The notes under the pieces are model-generated. The model had not been told where the DNA came from and made no database searches. It worked only from the letters and a program-made list of their open reading frames with translations. Position numbers and translations under genes: made by a program. From assembly GCA_025738555.1 (NCBI GenBank), contig JAOVFP010000008.1, positions 4,526,001-4,590,000 on the forward strand: 64,000 nucleotides of DNA, in the 5' to 3' direction. This DNA is from Cyathus striatus (taxonomy: Eukaryota; Basidiomycota; Agaricomycetes; Agaricales; Nidulariaceae). This document shows, piece after piece, positions 47,762 to 60,060 of the stretch; the stretch's first letter is position 1; every line of letters begins with the position of its first letter.

Positions 47762-50700
47762 TCACCGCTTTCCTACAATACCGATTTTACCTTTTACCTT
47801 TCGTTTTGAAGCCTGAGACAAAGAAAGATAAGCATAAGGATCCACACCACCCCTCTTAACGTCCCCTCCAGCTTTCTGTAGAAATGTAAGTAACGTAGCT
47901 CTGTTGCAAATATGCAACTTACCTTAGGTTTGAACTCCTGGCCAAGCTTAATCTCATTTTTTTGCTTCAATTTCTTTTTGGATCCCAGTTCTTCGGCATC
48001 GACCATATCCACATCAGGCTCCTCCGCATTTTCTCGTCTTCTCTTCTTCGTATCTTTATTGAATTTTATTTGCCCATTTGCACCTCGGGTGAACCCATCG
48101 ACGGACGTCAGAGTTTCTCGGTATGCATCGCCTGCCGCATCCATGGCATGTTCAGCTATTTCACCATCGGAGTCAGCATGCTCGTCGATGACCATCTTCC
48201 CTGTATCGTCATCAGTTTTGAATCGCGAAGCTTCTTGACCTGGTTTGCGTCTCCTGGCGCCCGCGGTATCTGTGGATTACAAGGATTAGTTACTCATATA
48301 TGCAATGTACAAAACGAGCCATACTTGTTATTCGCGATGCGGCTCCTTGGAGAAGATCTATTGGTTCATCGTCGTCAACTCTCAGCCTTGCGCCAAACTC
48401 ATTTACTTTTTTCGGCTTGCGTTGCTGAGTAGTCGGAGATTCATCATCGCTATCACTAAGTTCACTTTCGCTTCCATATAATACATCTTCAAATGCATCC
48501 CCAGCGACAGGCTTCGTCGTGAGTGTCTAAGCAGAAATTAGCAAAACACGATTATGTCAGCATGAAGACACGATACCTCTTCTTCATCATCCTCAGCTCG
48601 GTTGGCCTTCTTCCGCTTCGCTCTGTCTTTTCTTTTTTTGATATTAACCAATACCTTAGCAGAGTCCACTCCGCCAGCAGCAGAATATACTTCTTCCCAA
48701 GAAAACCTCCGCAACATGCGTTCGAAAATGTGGCGAACTTTAACTTTGAAATGATTTTTATGGTCATGCGACCAGTTCAGAAGAGCGGGAACAAGGGTTC
48801 CAAGATGTGGTCGAAGAAGCTCGACAGGAAGGGTATGAACTACCAGTTTAATAAATCCAAGGGAAGATTTCACAATTTCCCGGTTTGCAGATGAAACGAA
48901 GACAAGAAGAGTCGTGATGATCTCCGTGTGCATTTTCGAGGAAATGTCATCTGACTGGGGTAAGCTGTGTGTAATAGAAGTAGACCTTGGGGCATACCTT
49001 TGAATTCGAAGACAAGTCTTGAGATAGCGGTGATAGTTGCACTGATCATGTGGGGACTGGCACCTGCAAGCCCACCAGCCACCATGGTCATAAATTCTTC
49101 AATGCTTGCAACAGCTATAACTTCCTGTCAGGTCCAAATATACCATAATGAAAATAGGTAAATTACCATCTTCAGCATCATCTTCGTCCATACCGTCTAC
49201 TAGATGTCTTTTTACGACACCACCTATGCTCATTTTCCGGCCCATGGCTACAATAAGGTCAAATGCAGCATTTCTTGACTTCTCAGATGGTTCTTTTGTA
49301 CCAAGAACAGCTTCAGGAATAAGAGAAGGAATAACATGCATTTCGGTAGCAGGTATCGTCGGGACAAGAAGAGCGAGTAGGCAAAGTCGATCCTACGTCA
49401 CTGGAGTTGAATACAAAATTGAAAAAACAATGCAATCTACGCACCTTCTTTGCAGCAGACATGAGGCCGTCTGTTAATTCCTCGAGTCTTTTAAGAACGG
49501 TTGCGGTGTCAACCAGAACCTTTCCATTTTCGATAAGTTTTGTAAGCAACTTGTAACCTCGTTTTTGCACAGCGTTGTCCTTGGAGCTCAGTACTTCCGG
49601 GGTCAAGATCATGTCAAATAGTGCTGTACAATCCGGAGACAACATGTAAGGTAAAAGAATAATCAAAATGTCCAATGCTGTCGAAGTCATGCCTATGTTA
49701 TCATTTCGAGCATTTCCGGTTCTTGATTCCGTGACGTTTTTCACGTTCGTCCGAAGAAGTTGAATCACCTTGCTATATGCGTTGGTAATTTCCTGTCATG
49801 AGTTAGGTAAAACAAATATAAATGCAAATACGTGGGAATGCGTTACCTGTTCACCAGCAATCGATGCCCATGAAGTTATAACATCACCAACGGAGCCTCT
49901 GGAATCACGACCGACACTTCCGTAAATATTGAACAGTATTGCGAGCCAGCTCTCAGCTTGCGTGCAAAGAAATGCAACATTTGAAGTCGCCTCTTCTGGA
50001 GATATAACTGCAGGGGCGAGTTGAGCAGGTGGGTTGTCGTTGTCTGAGGAAGAAACGGCAGCGTTAGAGTCCACCATAGTTTTTAGCGCTTTGAGAATTG
50101 CCGGCCGTAGTTCAGGTTGGGTGTATAATAGTTGAGAGAGTAATTGAGAGAACGCGGCAGTAAGGGTCTTTGAAGTTTTCAGACATCATATCTGATTGAG
50201 ATATGAGAAATAACAACGCACCTCTGGTAGATCAGGCGTGGCATAACAGTATCCCACAAATCCAGTCCAAACTTGACCAACGAGGACGCTCCAGACCTTT
50301 GCTTCTGCCTGTCGACCTTCTTCCTCTGCCTTTTGTTGGAGGTCGAACATCCGTTCGCTGAGAGGAAGAAAATATTGTACGAAGTGGCTTAAGGGAGAGG
50401 GATGTGGATGCGGAAGAAGGGGAAGAAGGAATGCGCGGGGTTCCTCTCCGGCTTGTCTAAATTCAAAACAAGTAAATTAGAGGGTTCATATTGTACTTAC
50501 TAGAGATATATACATACCGGGCTTCCGGCTCTAGGTTCAGAGGAAGTAATTTCAGGAGAACTTCAGGACCTAGCACACGCATGGCAATTGACAGGGTTGA
50601 ATCCGCAGATTCTTTATATTCAAATTGTTTCTGAGTCCTAAGCTCGCCCACGTGCTGAATAAGGGGCATAAGGAGGATCTCAGAGGCAGTAGCAGATTGC

Positions 50701-52013
50701 CTTCCACCATTTCTGTAGGAGAGCCCTTGGATCAATGAAGAGATGACAGACAGTATTTCAGGTATAGCGTGAGCATATGCGAGAGAACCCAGGGCCTTCG
50801 TGACTTGGATTATAATCTTACGAAGTGTCGATGCCCCAGCCACATCGGCCACAGCAACATTAATGAGAGAAGAGAAAAACAGCTACACACGGCATCCAGA
50901 GCACTAGCTGTCGCCTTCCTCGTTGCCTGGTCATCAGACTCTAAGAAATTCCAAACCGCTTTCCATACACGGCCGACCTCATTAGTGCATCCTTCTGGAT
51001 TTACAAGTTTGTAGGCCAGCATAGCATCGCCTAAGACTCGAACCCATGCAGGGGCAAGAGCACCATCCTGTTTTGTAGGTGGAGCAACGAGAACAACTTT
51101 CAGCACATCGACCAGTTGGTCAGCAATATCGGTAGAACTATCCTCGGAAGAGAGAATGAATAGATCAGACAACAGCGAATATGACGTTTGAGTGAGGTAT
51201 GTATTGCCTAATCTTGGAAGCTGAAGTAGGATATTGGTAAGGGTTGGGAAGACCTGGTAAATCCGGAATAGTCAACTGACTCTATTCATAATTATTGAAA
51301 AACATCACAAACCGTTGTTGGTAAGGTCAGAAGAACTGGACGAATGAAGGCAATGATATGTATTCCAGTTTCTGCTGTGGGTGATATAGCTTGTTTTCCC
51401 GCTTTGCCTTTAGATAAAGGTCCGGATGCAACTTTTACAAGCGCCATTTTAATCCATTCGGCTACACGATCGGCATACGGGTGGCGAAGTAGCGGAGCTG
51501 GAGGGTTAAGGAGCACGTCCTTCACGACATCCACGGCTTTTTTGCGAACTTTGGACGTGAGTCTACAATAAGATTAAGAATTGACGCAAATGATTGTCGG
51601 ATTCCTTGTGTGTCAAGTTGGGATCGATCAAGAGCATGGAATACTGCATGGTACAGGGATAACTGAGACCGCAAAGGTGGTGCGTATTGCAACAAACTAG
51701 GAAACAGTGGTGCAATTAGCGAGAGAAGGGTGTTTAGATTTGCCCGGATTACTGGATGAAGGACGAATGGGGCGACAAGTGCAAGGAGGTAGAGCTGAGC
51801 AGGAAGTACATCACTCTCGTTAAGCGAGGTATCTCGTTTTTGGATAGTAGCATCTAGAGTTGTCAGAAATGCTGCGAAATATGCGGTTGGGGTTGGCTGT
51901 GTATTTTGGTCCTTAAAGGTTGATTCGACTGCAACGAGTAGAGTAGCAGGGCATTTTTGATGGGGTAAGGAAGAGGTCGTATGAGGTCGTATTTTGGCTA
52001 AAGCCTCCTCCAT
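47762..52013 (-). CDS. RRP12: Ribosomal RNA processing protein 12 (NUC173 domain)
   Basis: Starts at 52013 (MEEALAKIRPHTTSSLPHQK) and ends GKIGIVGKR near 47762. A long HEAT-repeat protein of roughly 1,200 residues in many exons. Recognisable parts: ALAKIRPHTTSSLPHQKCPA, SILNLIVDSRPKVRKKAVDVV, NTYLTQTSYSLLSDLF, VWNFLESDDQATRKATASAL, the NUC173 segment CTQAESWLAILFNIYG, AVQKRGYKLLTKLIENGKVL, AFDLIVAMGRKM, FSWEEVYSAAGG and a basic C-terminus with KKRRRENAEEPDVD and KVKGKIGIVGKR. Rrp12 exports pre-40S and pre-60S particles with Ran. It is the largest gene on this side of the window and looks intact. Confidence 0.9.
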
Positions 52014-52310
52014 TTAGTATATCTGCGATAAATAGAGCCTGAAGATGGTATAATGGAGGTGGGCTGAAACAAGATATGCGCAGGAAAAACTCACCGATAC
52101 ACGCTCCTGCAAGTTGCTTGCAAGTTAGATAAAGTATCGGAGCAGGTAAGATATTTTTTGCTGACTCAGCATAAGATGTACTAACAAAGTGCCGTCACCG
52201 GCAACTGTCAACTGACAGTCTAAGATAACTGGGACACTTAAAGTCACTACAACTACTTAGCGCTATCCACTCACCAGCTTTCTCATTTCTCTTTCAGTCG
52301 TCGTAACCCC

Positions 52311-54357
52311 ATGCCGATAGGCTCACCTGCACCTTGGTCTTATGTTCTAATACGGTTCGGTACCTTGGATTACCGTCGTTTCGATACTCATTCACTGGCC
52401 CAATACTTGTAGTTTCCTCTTCAAATTTGTTCTTAAAGTATTTTACGGGACTATTGTTGTTGAGAACCCTGAGTTTGTTCCTCCGACGGGGTCACCATGG
52501 TTGTCTCTTCGCTATCCGTCCTTTTCGTATGCTCATCATACCATCCAGCATTGTCTGTGCGAACCACAGCAATTCTCTTACCGATGCTCTGTGAGAATTT
52601 TATGCATTGTGCCTAAATATTAGACCATTCATGCATGCACTAAGTCTTCTCGTGGCATCTATTCCATCAAAGGCACGTAGAGTGCTTTCAGATGCCGTTT
52701 GGGTCTCATATGTACTCCAGCGGCGAAACATGCTACGTTTAACTGCAAAGGCCACCCAGTTCGGCCACAGGACATTCACTAGCTGGCTCATTGAATCTGC
52801 AGGCACAGTTCCGATAAAGAGGAAGAAAGACTACGTAGAGGGAGATGTCGATAATTCAGATGCTATGCTTAAACTAATGGAGGTGCGGTCTTCCCGTTTT
52901 GCCAATAGTAAGTTTACTCAATCATGTTTGTACGAACAGGCTCTTGAGAATGGAGATGCGGTATGCATGTTCCCCGAAGGAATGAGCCGCTATCATCCAA
53001 CCATAGCAACCCTCAAAACAGGAGGCGAGTCAATATTTTGATTGCATAAGAAACTTTTTCTCAGGTTTATCTAGTTGCTAGACTTGTTTCTGATGTTCTC
53101 AGCCGTAACCGGGATAAACCTGATTTTGAGATCTCAATCCTAACATGTTCTGTCACATATATGTTAGCAAATGCTACTATTATTCGAGAAGAGTCAATTA
53201 ATAACGCTTAGTTAGGCATAGGCAGCACTGGAGATCTGATGTTCTCGTCACATTCCACGAACCCCTACTTTTCACCCCTAAGGTCCGTCAGTTTCTTTTG
53301 GCCTCTTTTTCCTTCGCTCACGCTTCCTAAGAGTCATCCGGAGCTACTTTCCCCTGTTAACTTCAATCAAATCCGGACGCTCACCAGCGAGATTGAAGAG
53401 AAAATCATTTCCGGAACATTTACTGCCCCCTCCTGGGATTTAATACGCATCTCAAAGCTAGCATCTCGGATGTATGCACCTCTTGGGACGCAGATGACCC
53501 TTGGAGATCACGTCCGAAGTACAAGGGCCTTTTTAGAGGCTTTCAAATCTGTTAATAAGACGGTCGAGGATAAACAAGACACCGTTATTACAGACCTCCT
53601 CCGGCTGAGAAACGACTTGAAGGTAAGATATCTATAAATATCTCAATTTGTCACGAAATGCATGATATTTATGCAGGCGTACCAAGATGAACTGGCTCAT
53701 TGGGGTGTGAAAGATGATCGAATCCGCCGTCCGTTGCGCATGCGTGTTATTGCTGCTCGTTTTTTCGTTCGACTCTGTTGGGGTACTGCTCTTCTAACCC
53801 TATCCCTACCTGGATTATTGCTCTGGCTTCCCATTTTTATTACAACGTTTTACGCGGTGCACAATTTCAAGAAGACGGGACCCATTTTTGATACATGGGA
53901 CGAAATTGCGCAGTATAAATTAATATACGGGCTCTTTTCTGGTCTATGCGTATGGTTCGGAGCTGTGATGTTGACTTGGCCAATTGCTTCTATTTCGCTA
54001 TTTGGTGTTCCAGCTTTGATGTGGATGTCCCTAAGATGGATGGAGGATGCCGTAGCTGCTCTAAGGGCATGTGCAGCTCTGGCAAGATTAATGATGGTGG
54101 GGAGATCATCGCTTCAGAGCATGGGTGAGCGCCGGAGAGATCTTTATTCGCGGGTCATGGATGTTGGAGTCAACGTGCTGAATCTCCCAGATGAACCGGA
54201 GCGGTATTTTCTCGCAGCCGGTGGTCAAGAGAAGGGTCGCGTTCGGGGGCGGTGGCAAAGCGGGGCAAAGTACTTCTCCCTCAAGCGTAGAAGAAAAAGG
54301 GACTGGAACGAAACATTGAGACTGTATGACAAGGTTGATTATCCAGAGGAGGAGTAG
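52311..54357 (+). CDS. Glycerol-3-phosphate / dihydroxyacetone phosphate O-acyltransferase (SCT1/GPT2 family)
   Basis: Starts MPIGSPAPWSYVLIR at 52311. An intron with donor GTTCGG joins FLFKFVLKVFYGTIVVENPE. The acyltransferase block I reads CIVCANHSNSLTDAL (His and Asp of the HX5D variant typical of Sct1/Gpt2) across two introns, the second ending at TATTAG before PFMHALS. Further blocks: FGHRTFTSWLIESAGTVPIK, DAVCMFPEGMSRYHP (block III, FPEG) and VTYMHRQHWRSDVLVTFHEP. Two hydrophobic pairs follow (ALLTLSLPGLLLWLPIFITT and YGLFSGLCVWFGAVMLTWPI). First committed step of glycerolipid synthesis at the ER. The basic C-terminus SLKRRRKRDWNETLRLYDK ends EEE. Confidence 0.87.
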
Positions 54358-55437
54358 TAAGCACTTTTTGGTACACCCTGTACGTCGATGATACACTTTC
54401 ATAAAATAAGACTGGTACATCTTGTTTCCAGTTGTAGAAACCTTTTATTCCCACTAACTTTAGTTAGTTGGGTTATGGGGCTCGAAATTGCAAAACTTTG
54501 CGCAGTACCTCAAGTAACATTCAATGGAGTCATACAAACTGTACTTGTTACTATTTAATTGTGTTAAGGTTTACTCTTCCGTATTGCTATTTAATTTTCG
54601 GACTGCTTTTAGTAGCCTGTTATAATGTACTACTACACAATAGCTTTTTCTCTGAGTTCTATATTTAAAGTATGTGAAGTACTCGATTTCATTCATGTTT
54701 TGTATCATTTCTTGTACTACCTACTACCAAATCGTTAGTGGGCTCTAGGTATTATTAAATTCATATAATTTTGCTTTTGGTCGAAGTCGTCGACACACAC
54801 CCAACTAACTATTACTAACTATTAATGAGATACTGAAATTCAAGGTTTGTACCATTTTCAAAAAAGAAATCTCAAGGCTGAGTACCATTTCTAAATTTAA
54901 GGTTCACAACTTCACCAAGAATGACGAATTTTATTTAGTATGTGCGTGCCACATCATACAAGCACTGCTCAGTACTCGTGTTTCCTAGCGAAGCAATCAA
55001 TAATATTTGATATTTAGCGGTGTGGCAGTGCAGGAATCAATCGATCGAGCCGGATCGATGATCTTTAGATTTTTACGCACGTGCTTTTTGAGCATTGAAA
55101 GTTTTATGACCCAATTTGATTCTTACTTTGCAACCCCCAAAACTTGAGCTTGCCAGCTTATCCTCCGCTGGTCTCCTCGTCCCATATAGACTGTACGAGT
55201 ATCTCTTTTCTTCTGCACATAGATTTCTTTCTCGACGTCTGGATCATCTTCAACCTATCCTATCTCGATTACAGCTCATAATCTATCACCTCACATCCCT
55301 TGGTATTGGAACGCCCGAACTTCTTCGTTATCTACCATCGGTTCTCCCTAATACCCACGTCTGTATTCCTGCTATTGACGTTCAAGTCAACCACTGTATT
55401 CTCTCGATTCAACTTGTAACACATGTCTCCGGTAGCT
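54358..55437. other. Long AT-rich spacer, possible small inverted-repeat element
   Basis: A 1,080-base gap upstream of NEW1. TAGTTAGTTGGGT at 54461-54473 has its reverse complement at 54799-54811, enclosing about 350 AT-rich bases. No clean target duplication was found, so this may be chance. The last 300 bases before the NEW1 ATG are CT-rich, as in a promoter. No gene seen. Confidence 0.4.
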
Positions 55438-58400
55438 ATGCCCGACTCGTCCACGACGATGTTTCAGTCTTTGTTTGAAGCATTACGAAGCGCTCCAACA
55501 GCACCAGGTACGTTACGTTGCCTACACTATAATATCGCAGACTTACTTTTTTTTTTTTTTTTTAAAAAAAAACTAGACGCAAAAGGTGCTGCCGACCGCA
55601 TTGCTCGCGAAATCTCTAAACAAGGTCTTCAATCTCTTCAGTAAGTTTCTAAAGTTCGGTAACTGAAGTTTTTATTAACGAGCTTTAGTGATCAGGACGT
55701 TATCAAAATCATACATACTTTTGCACTCAACAAAAAATCTGGCTACGAACGGGAATCTGCAGTAATTGCATTCCAGTCTCTTGCCAACGTACTCGGCGCT
55801 CCTGTTGCACCCCTATTACTTCCCTCTCTCCCAATCATCTTTGATCTATACATGGATAAGGGGGATGTTGTTCGTTCCGCTGCTGTTGCTGCGGTAAAGG
55901 CTATATTGAAATTATTTCCTCCGGAAGCCACCCGCGTTATCTTTCGTACACTGGAACCCATTTTGGAGGCAGGAAAATGGAAGACCAAAGTTGGTGTTTT
56001 AGATGCCTTCAAGATGTTTGTCACGCCCGCAAGAGACTTCGTCGCCGCAGAACTAGGTACGATACTACCGAAGGTCGAGGCTGCCATGCACGATACGAAA
56101 GCCGAGGTATCCAGCGCAGCTATTAAATGCGCAACTTCACTGTGCACGACACTTGCCAACCCTGACCTTGCACCACATATCCCGACGCTTGTCAAATGTA
56201 TGTCCAATCCGGATTCAGTACCGGCTTGCATCAAATCATTGTCAGGCACAACATTTGTTGCCGAAGTTACCGCTCCCGCCCTTGCAGTCCTGGTTCCTCT
56301 TCTCATTCGCGCTTTGAACGATCGTAGCATGGAGGTGCAGCGTCGCACAGTGGTCGTCATTGACAACTTGGTTAAACTTGTTCGTGATCCTAATGTTGCT
56401 GCTGTGTATCTTAGCCCGCTCGTAGAAGGCGTTGAGAAGATTGCCAAAGGGGCGGCTTTCCCTGAGGTAAGTAATAACTATACCAGTTGAATAATCGTTG
56501 TTGACTTGCATGTCTATATTTAGGTTAGAGCTTTCGGAGAAGCTGCCCTTCAAACTCTTCTTAAATCCGGTGCTTCGTCAGAAGGACCTCCCACGGAACA
56601 CCGTAACATCGATGGTGAGACAGCGGAAGTATTGACCGCGTTACTGGCTGCTCTACCACATGAGCTCTCGTCATCTTCTACATCCGCCCCCAATGGATCT
56701 CCAACAGGAATACAGTCTCTTTTGCTCGACTCTCTCAAATTCCAAGCTGCATTGGCTATTGATCTTATATACACAAAAAAATTTGACGATGTCGCTGCTT
56801 GGAATCGTTGTATAGCATCATTCATGAATGCCTGGACAGATACTAAAGATGCTGAAGCGTTTTCTGAAGCTGTTCGATCTCACTTTCGTGCCATTGATAA
56901 AGTGAGTACATTGCTCCGATTAAATTATACTATCTGTTGCTCACATTTATGAATCAGGCTAAATATACTGTTGCAGGATCAGTGTCGTCCGAAGAAGGAG
57001 AAATTCTATGTGATACGCTCTTTTCATTGGCTTACGGTGCTCTTCTTCTTCTGTCACATACCACACTTCGTCTCATTCGTGGACGCCGATATGGTATTCT
57101 TGGTACGAATGGTTCCGGTAAATCGACACTTCTTCGACAGTTGCGTGATGGGAAAGTTGAGAACTTCCCTCCGCAAGATCAATTACGCTGTGTTATGGTT
57201 GAGCATTCTCTTCAAGGAGAAGATGGGTCTTTATCGGTGTTAGACTTCATTGCTTCGGGTTAGTCGTAAAGACTGATTATTGAAGAGCTTGACTTATTTG
57301 GGTTTACAGATCCTAAGCTATGCGATGTTCCCCGCTCCAAAATTCGAGATCAGTTATTAGAAGTTGGATTTGATGACGCTCGTCAGATTGATACGGTTGG
57401 CGGGTTGTCAGGAGGCTGGAAAATGAAACTTGAGCTTGCACGAGCAATGCTTTACAATGCTGACCTGCTTCTGCTGGATGAGGTAAAGTTTATAGTTATT
57501 AAATTTGGATTATTATATCACTACTGATCATTTGCGTCACTTCCTCTTAATTAAGCCTACCAATCACGTGAGTAATCTCTTTATAGATACTAATACCGTA
57601 GCTCAATATGCATGCTTTGGTAGTTGGATCGAACATCCGTGAAATGGTTAGAGGATTATCTCGCTGCACAAAAAAGCGTTACATGCTTAATTGTTAGTCA
57701 CGACTCCGGGTGCGACTTTTATCTATTTTGGGGTATCTGACGAAGCTAATATGTTGTGATGTAGGTTCTTAGATAATGTAACCACAGACATCATACATTA
57801 CGAATCAAAAAAGGTACATCTTTTTATTATTGCAGCATTTTGAAGCGGATATAAATTGTTTTCATCAGCTCGTCTATTATCCTGGAAATCTCTCTGCATT
57901 TGTTGCCAAAAAACCTGAAGCCAAATCTTTCTACACCTTGGCTGCTACCACCGTCAAGTTCTCTTTTCCGGCTCCCGGCTCCCTAATGGGAGTGCGTAGC
58001 AATACTCGAGCAATTATGAAGTTAACTAATTGCACATTCACGTACCCCGGAAGAAGCGCGCCAAGCTTATATAATGTCAGCTGCGCGCTTTCTTTATCGA
58101 GGTAAGAATTTTATGTTTAATGTGGCGTGAACGGATGCCTAATATACATCCAGTCGAGTCGGAGTGGTTGGACCAAATGGCGCTGGGAAATCGACGCTGA
58201 TCAAGCTTTTAACTGTATGTTTCAATTGTCTACAAAAAAGATAAAAGTATAATATTATAATAGGGAGAGACTGAGCCTCAGGAAGGTGCTGTCTACAAAC
58301 ATCCCGCTCTGAGAGTGGGTTACGTTTCACAGCATGCAACACATCATATAGGCATGTTATTCGTCTTCCTTCGTTAATGCTGCGGTTTAACAGCATACCT

Positions 58401-59642
58401 GTGTATATAGAACGGCATCTTGAGAAAACGCCGATTGGGTACATTCAATGGCGATTCCAGGATGGACATGATAGTAAGGATCACGCGCTATTATGCTGAA
58501 CTGCACATTAATAGTTTTTAGGGGAGTTACTTGAGAAAGTTACCCGAGTGCTCACCGAGGAAGAAAAGGCTGTTCTTAATCAAGAATGGGTAGGAAAAGA
58601 TGGTAGTAAGCGCAAAGTGGAGGCAAGTTTATTACTAAATGACTGAGTAACTGTAAGTACTTACGTTAGCCATTCTAGCTTGTCATGGGCAGACAAAAAT
58701 TAAAGAAATCTTTTCAATACGAAATCAAGTGGAGAGGGTTGGATCACAGATTCAATACCTGGATTCCTCGAGAAGAATTATTATCTAAAGGATTCACCAA
58801 GCTTGTGCAGCAGTTCGATGACCTTGAATCGTCTCGCGAGGGTGCAGGTACTCGGGACACGACCGCGCATGTTGTACGTAAACATTTAGAGGATATTGGT
58901 CTTGACGGGGATATCGCGCAATATAATGAAATCGCGGGATTATCAGGAGGTCTGCCTGATTTTCTCATATTTATTTCCTCATTAACATAGATGTCCAGGT
59001 CAAAAGATCAAGCTTGTTATTGCTGCCTGTCTATGGAACAATCCGCAGGTTCGAATACCAGTACCTACTTTCAAAGCCCGTTTTGACATCCTTTTTTAGA
59101 TCTGCGTGCTTGATGAACCCAGTAATTTCTTGGATCGTGAAGCCCTCGGTGGCCTAGCAATGGCAATTAAAGAATGGGCAGGTGCAGTCGTACGTGCTTT
59201 CGTTATCGATATTTTTGCTTTAAACCGATGTCTTTCAGGTGATTATCTCTCACAATGAAGAATTTGTGAAATCTCTTTGTAAGTTTTTGATGATGACTTT
59301 TGTTTTTGCCTGTCTCATGCAACAAAAGGTCCTGAAATTTGGCATGTCGATGGTGGACGTATGATCCAACAAGGCAAAGTCGCTGTTATTGAGGATATTC
59401 TTACAAAAGGTAGCGGAACCAATACCCCCGTACGATCTAGGCTACAAACACCCGCTGCGTCTGCCAATGGGACCCCAGTAGGCAGTGGTGCTGAAGACAG
59501 TAGCTCCGGGAAACTGGTGATGAAGAAAAAGAAAAAGGTGACGCGTAATCAAATGAAGGCGCAGGAGGAAAGACGGAGACTGAGGAAACTTGCTTGGTTA
59601 ACGCATGGTGGACCAAAACCAGAGGACACCGACAGTGACTAA
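55438..59642 (+). CDS. NEW1: NEW1/Elf1-type ABC-F ATPase (eEF3-like ribosome factor)
   Basis: Starts MPDSSTTMFQSLFEALRSAP at 55438. A HEAT-repeat region of about 400 residues (SGYERESAVIAFQSLANVLG..., VLDAFKMFVTPARDF) precedes two ABC cassettes. Cassette 1: GILGTNGSGKSTLL, GLSGGWKMKLELARAML, LLLLDEPTNHLD. Cassette 2: VGVVGPNGAGKSTLIKLL, GLSGGQKIKLVIAACLWNNP, VCVLDEPSNFLD-like segment. Cassette 2 holds a chromodomain-like insert (YEIKWRGLDHRFNTWIPREE). The insert and the C-terminus (TRNQMKAQEERRRLRKLAWL, ending KPEDTDSD) match New1 rather than eEF3 itself. New1 helps ribosomes terminate at certain C-terminal codons and supports ribosome assembly. PTNH of cassette 1 is encoded alone in a 12-base exon (57556-57567). 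Confidence 0.9.
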
Positions 59643-60060
59643 TACGTTAAAGCCAGTTCATAATTGACGGACTGGTGTTTTTTTGGCCGGCGCTCCGCTG
59701 GTTAAGCAGGCTACTTTCAATTTATTTATACAAGCCGTTATGCCATAGAATCAGATAGTGTCGTCACTCGTGTGACTCTGGGATATAGAATACAGCATAC
59801 GGTACTTTAGTTGCTTTGTTTAGCTGTGAGGATGAGATAAAACACAAGACTGGTGGTTTCCGATTTCGTTTGTTCCCCCGTACATAAGTTAAGTGTGTCG
59901 TCGTTCTCCTTGCTACAGTTCAAGGCCCCGTTGTTTCTTGCTGTTGTAACTACGGTTGTTACCAAGCCTCAAGGCTTCGAAAACATGCTCTTGGCCTCGT
60001 TCCAATGCTGCGTCTTTCTTCCTTTAAATTCCTACTTCCCGAACTATAATCCCTTACAAG
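59643..60060. promoter_or_regulatory. NEW1 3' region and AA9 gene promoter
   Basis: A 418-base spacer. The last 170 bases before the AA9 ATG are pyrimidine-rich (TTCCTTTAAATTCCTACTTCC). No gene or clear TATA box. Confidence 0.4.

Noticed and set aside
55852..59642. Canonical translation elongation factor eEF3
   Set aside because: The chromodomain-like insert and the TRNQMKAQEERRRLRKLAWL...KPEDTDSD end fit New1/Elf1, not eEF3.
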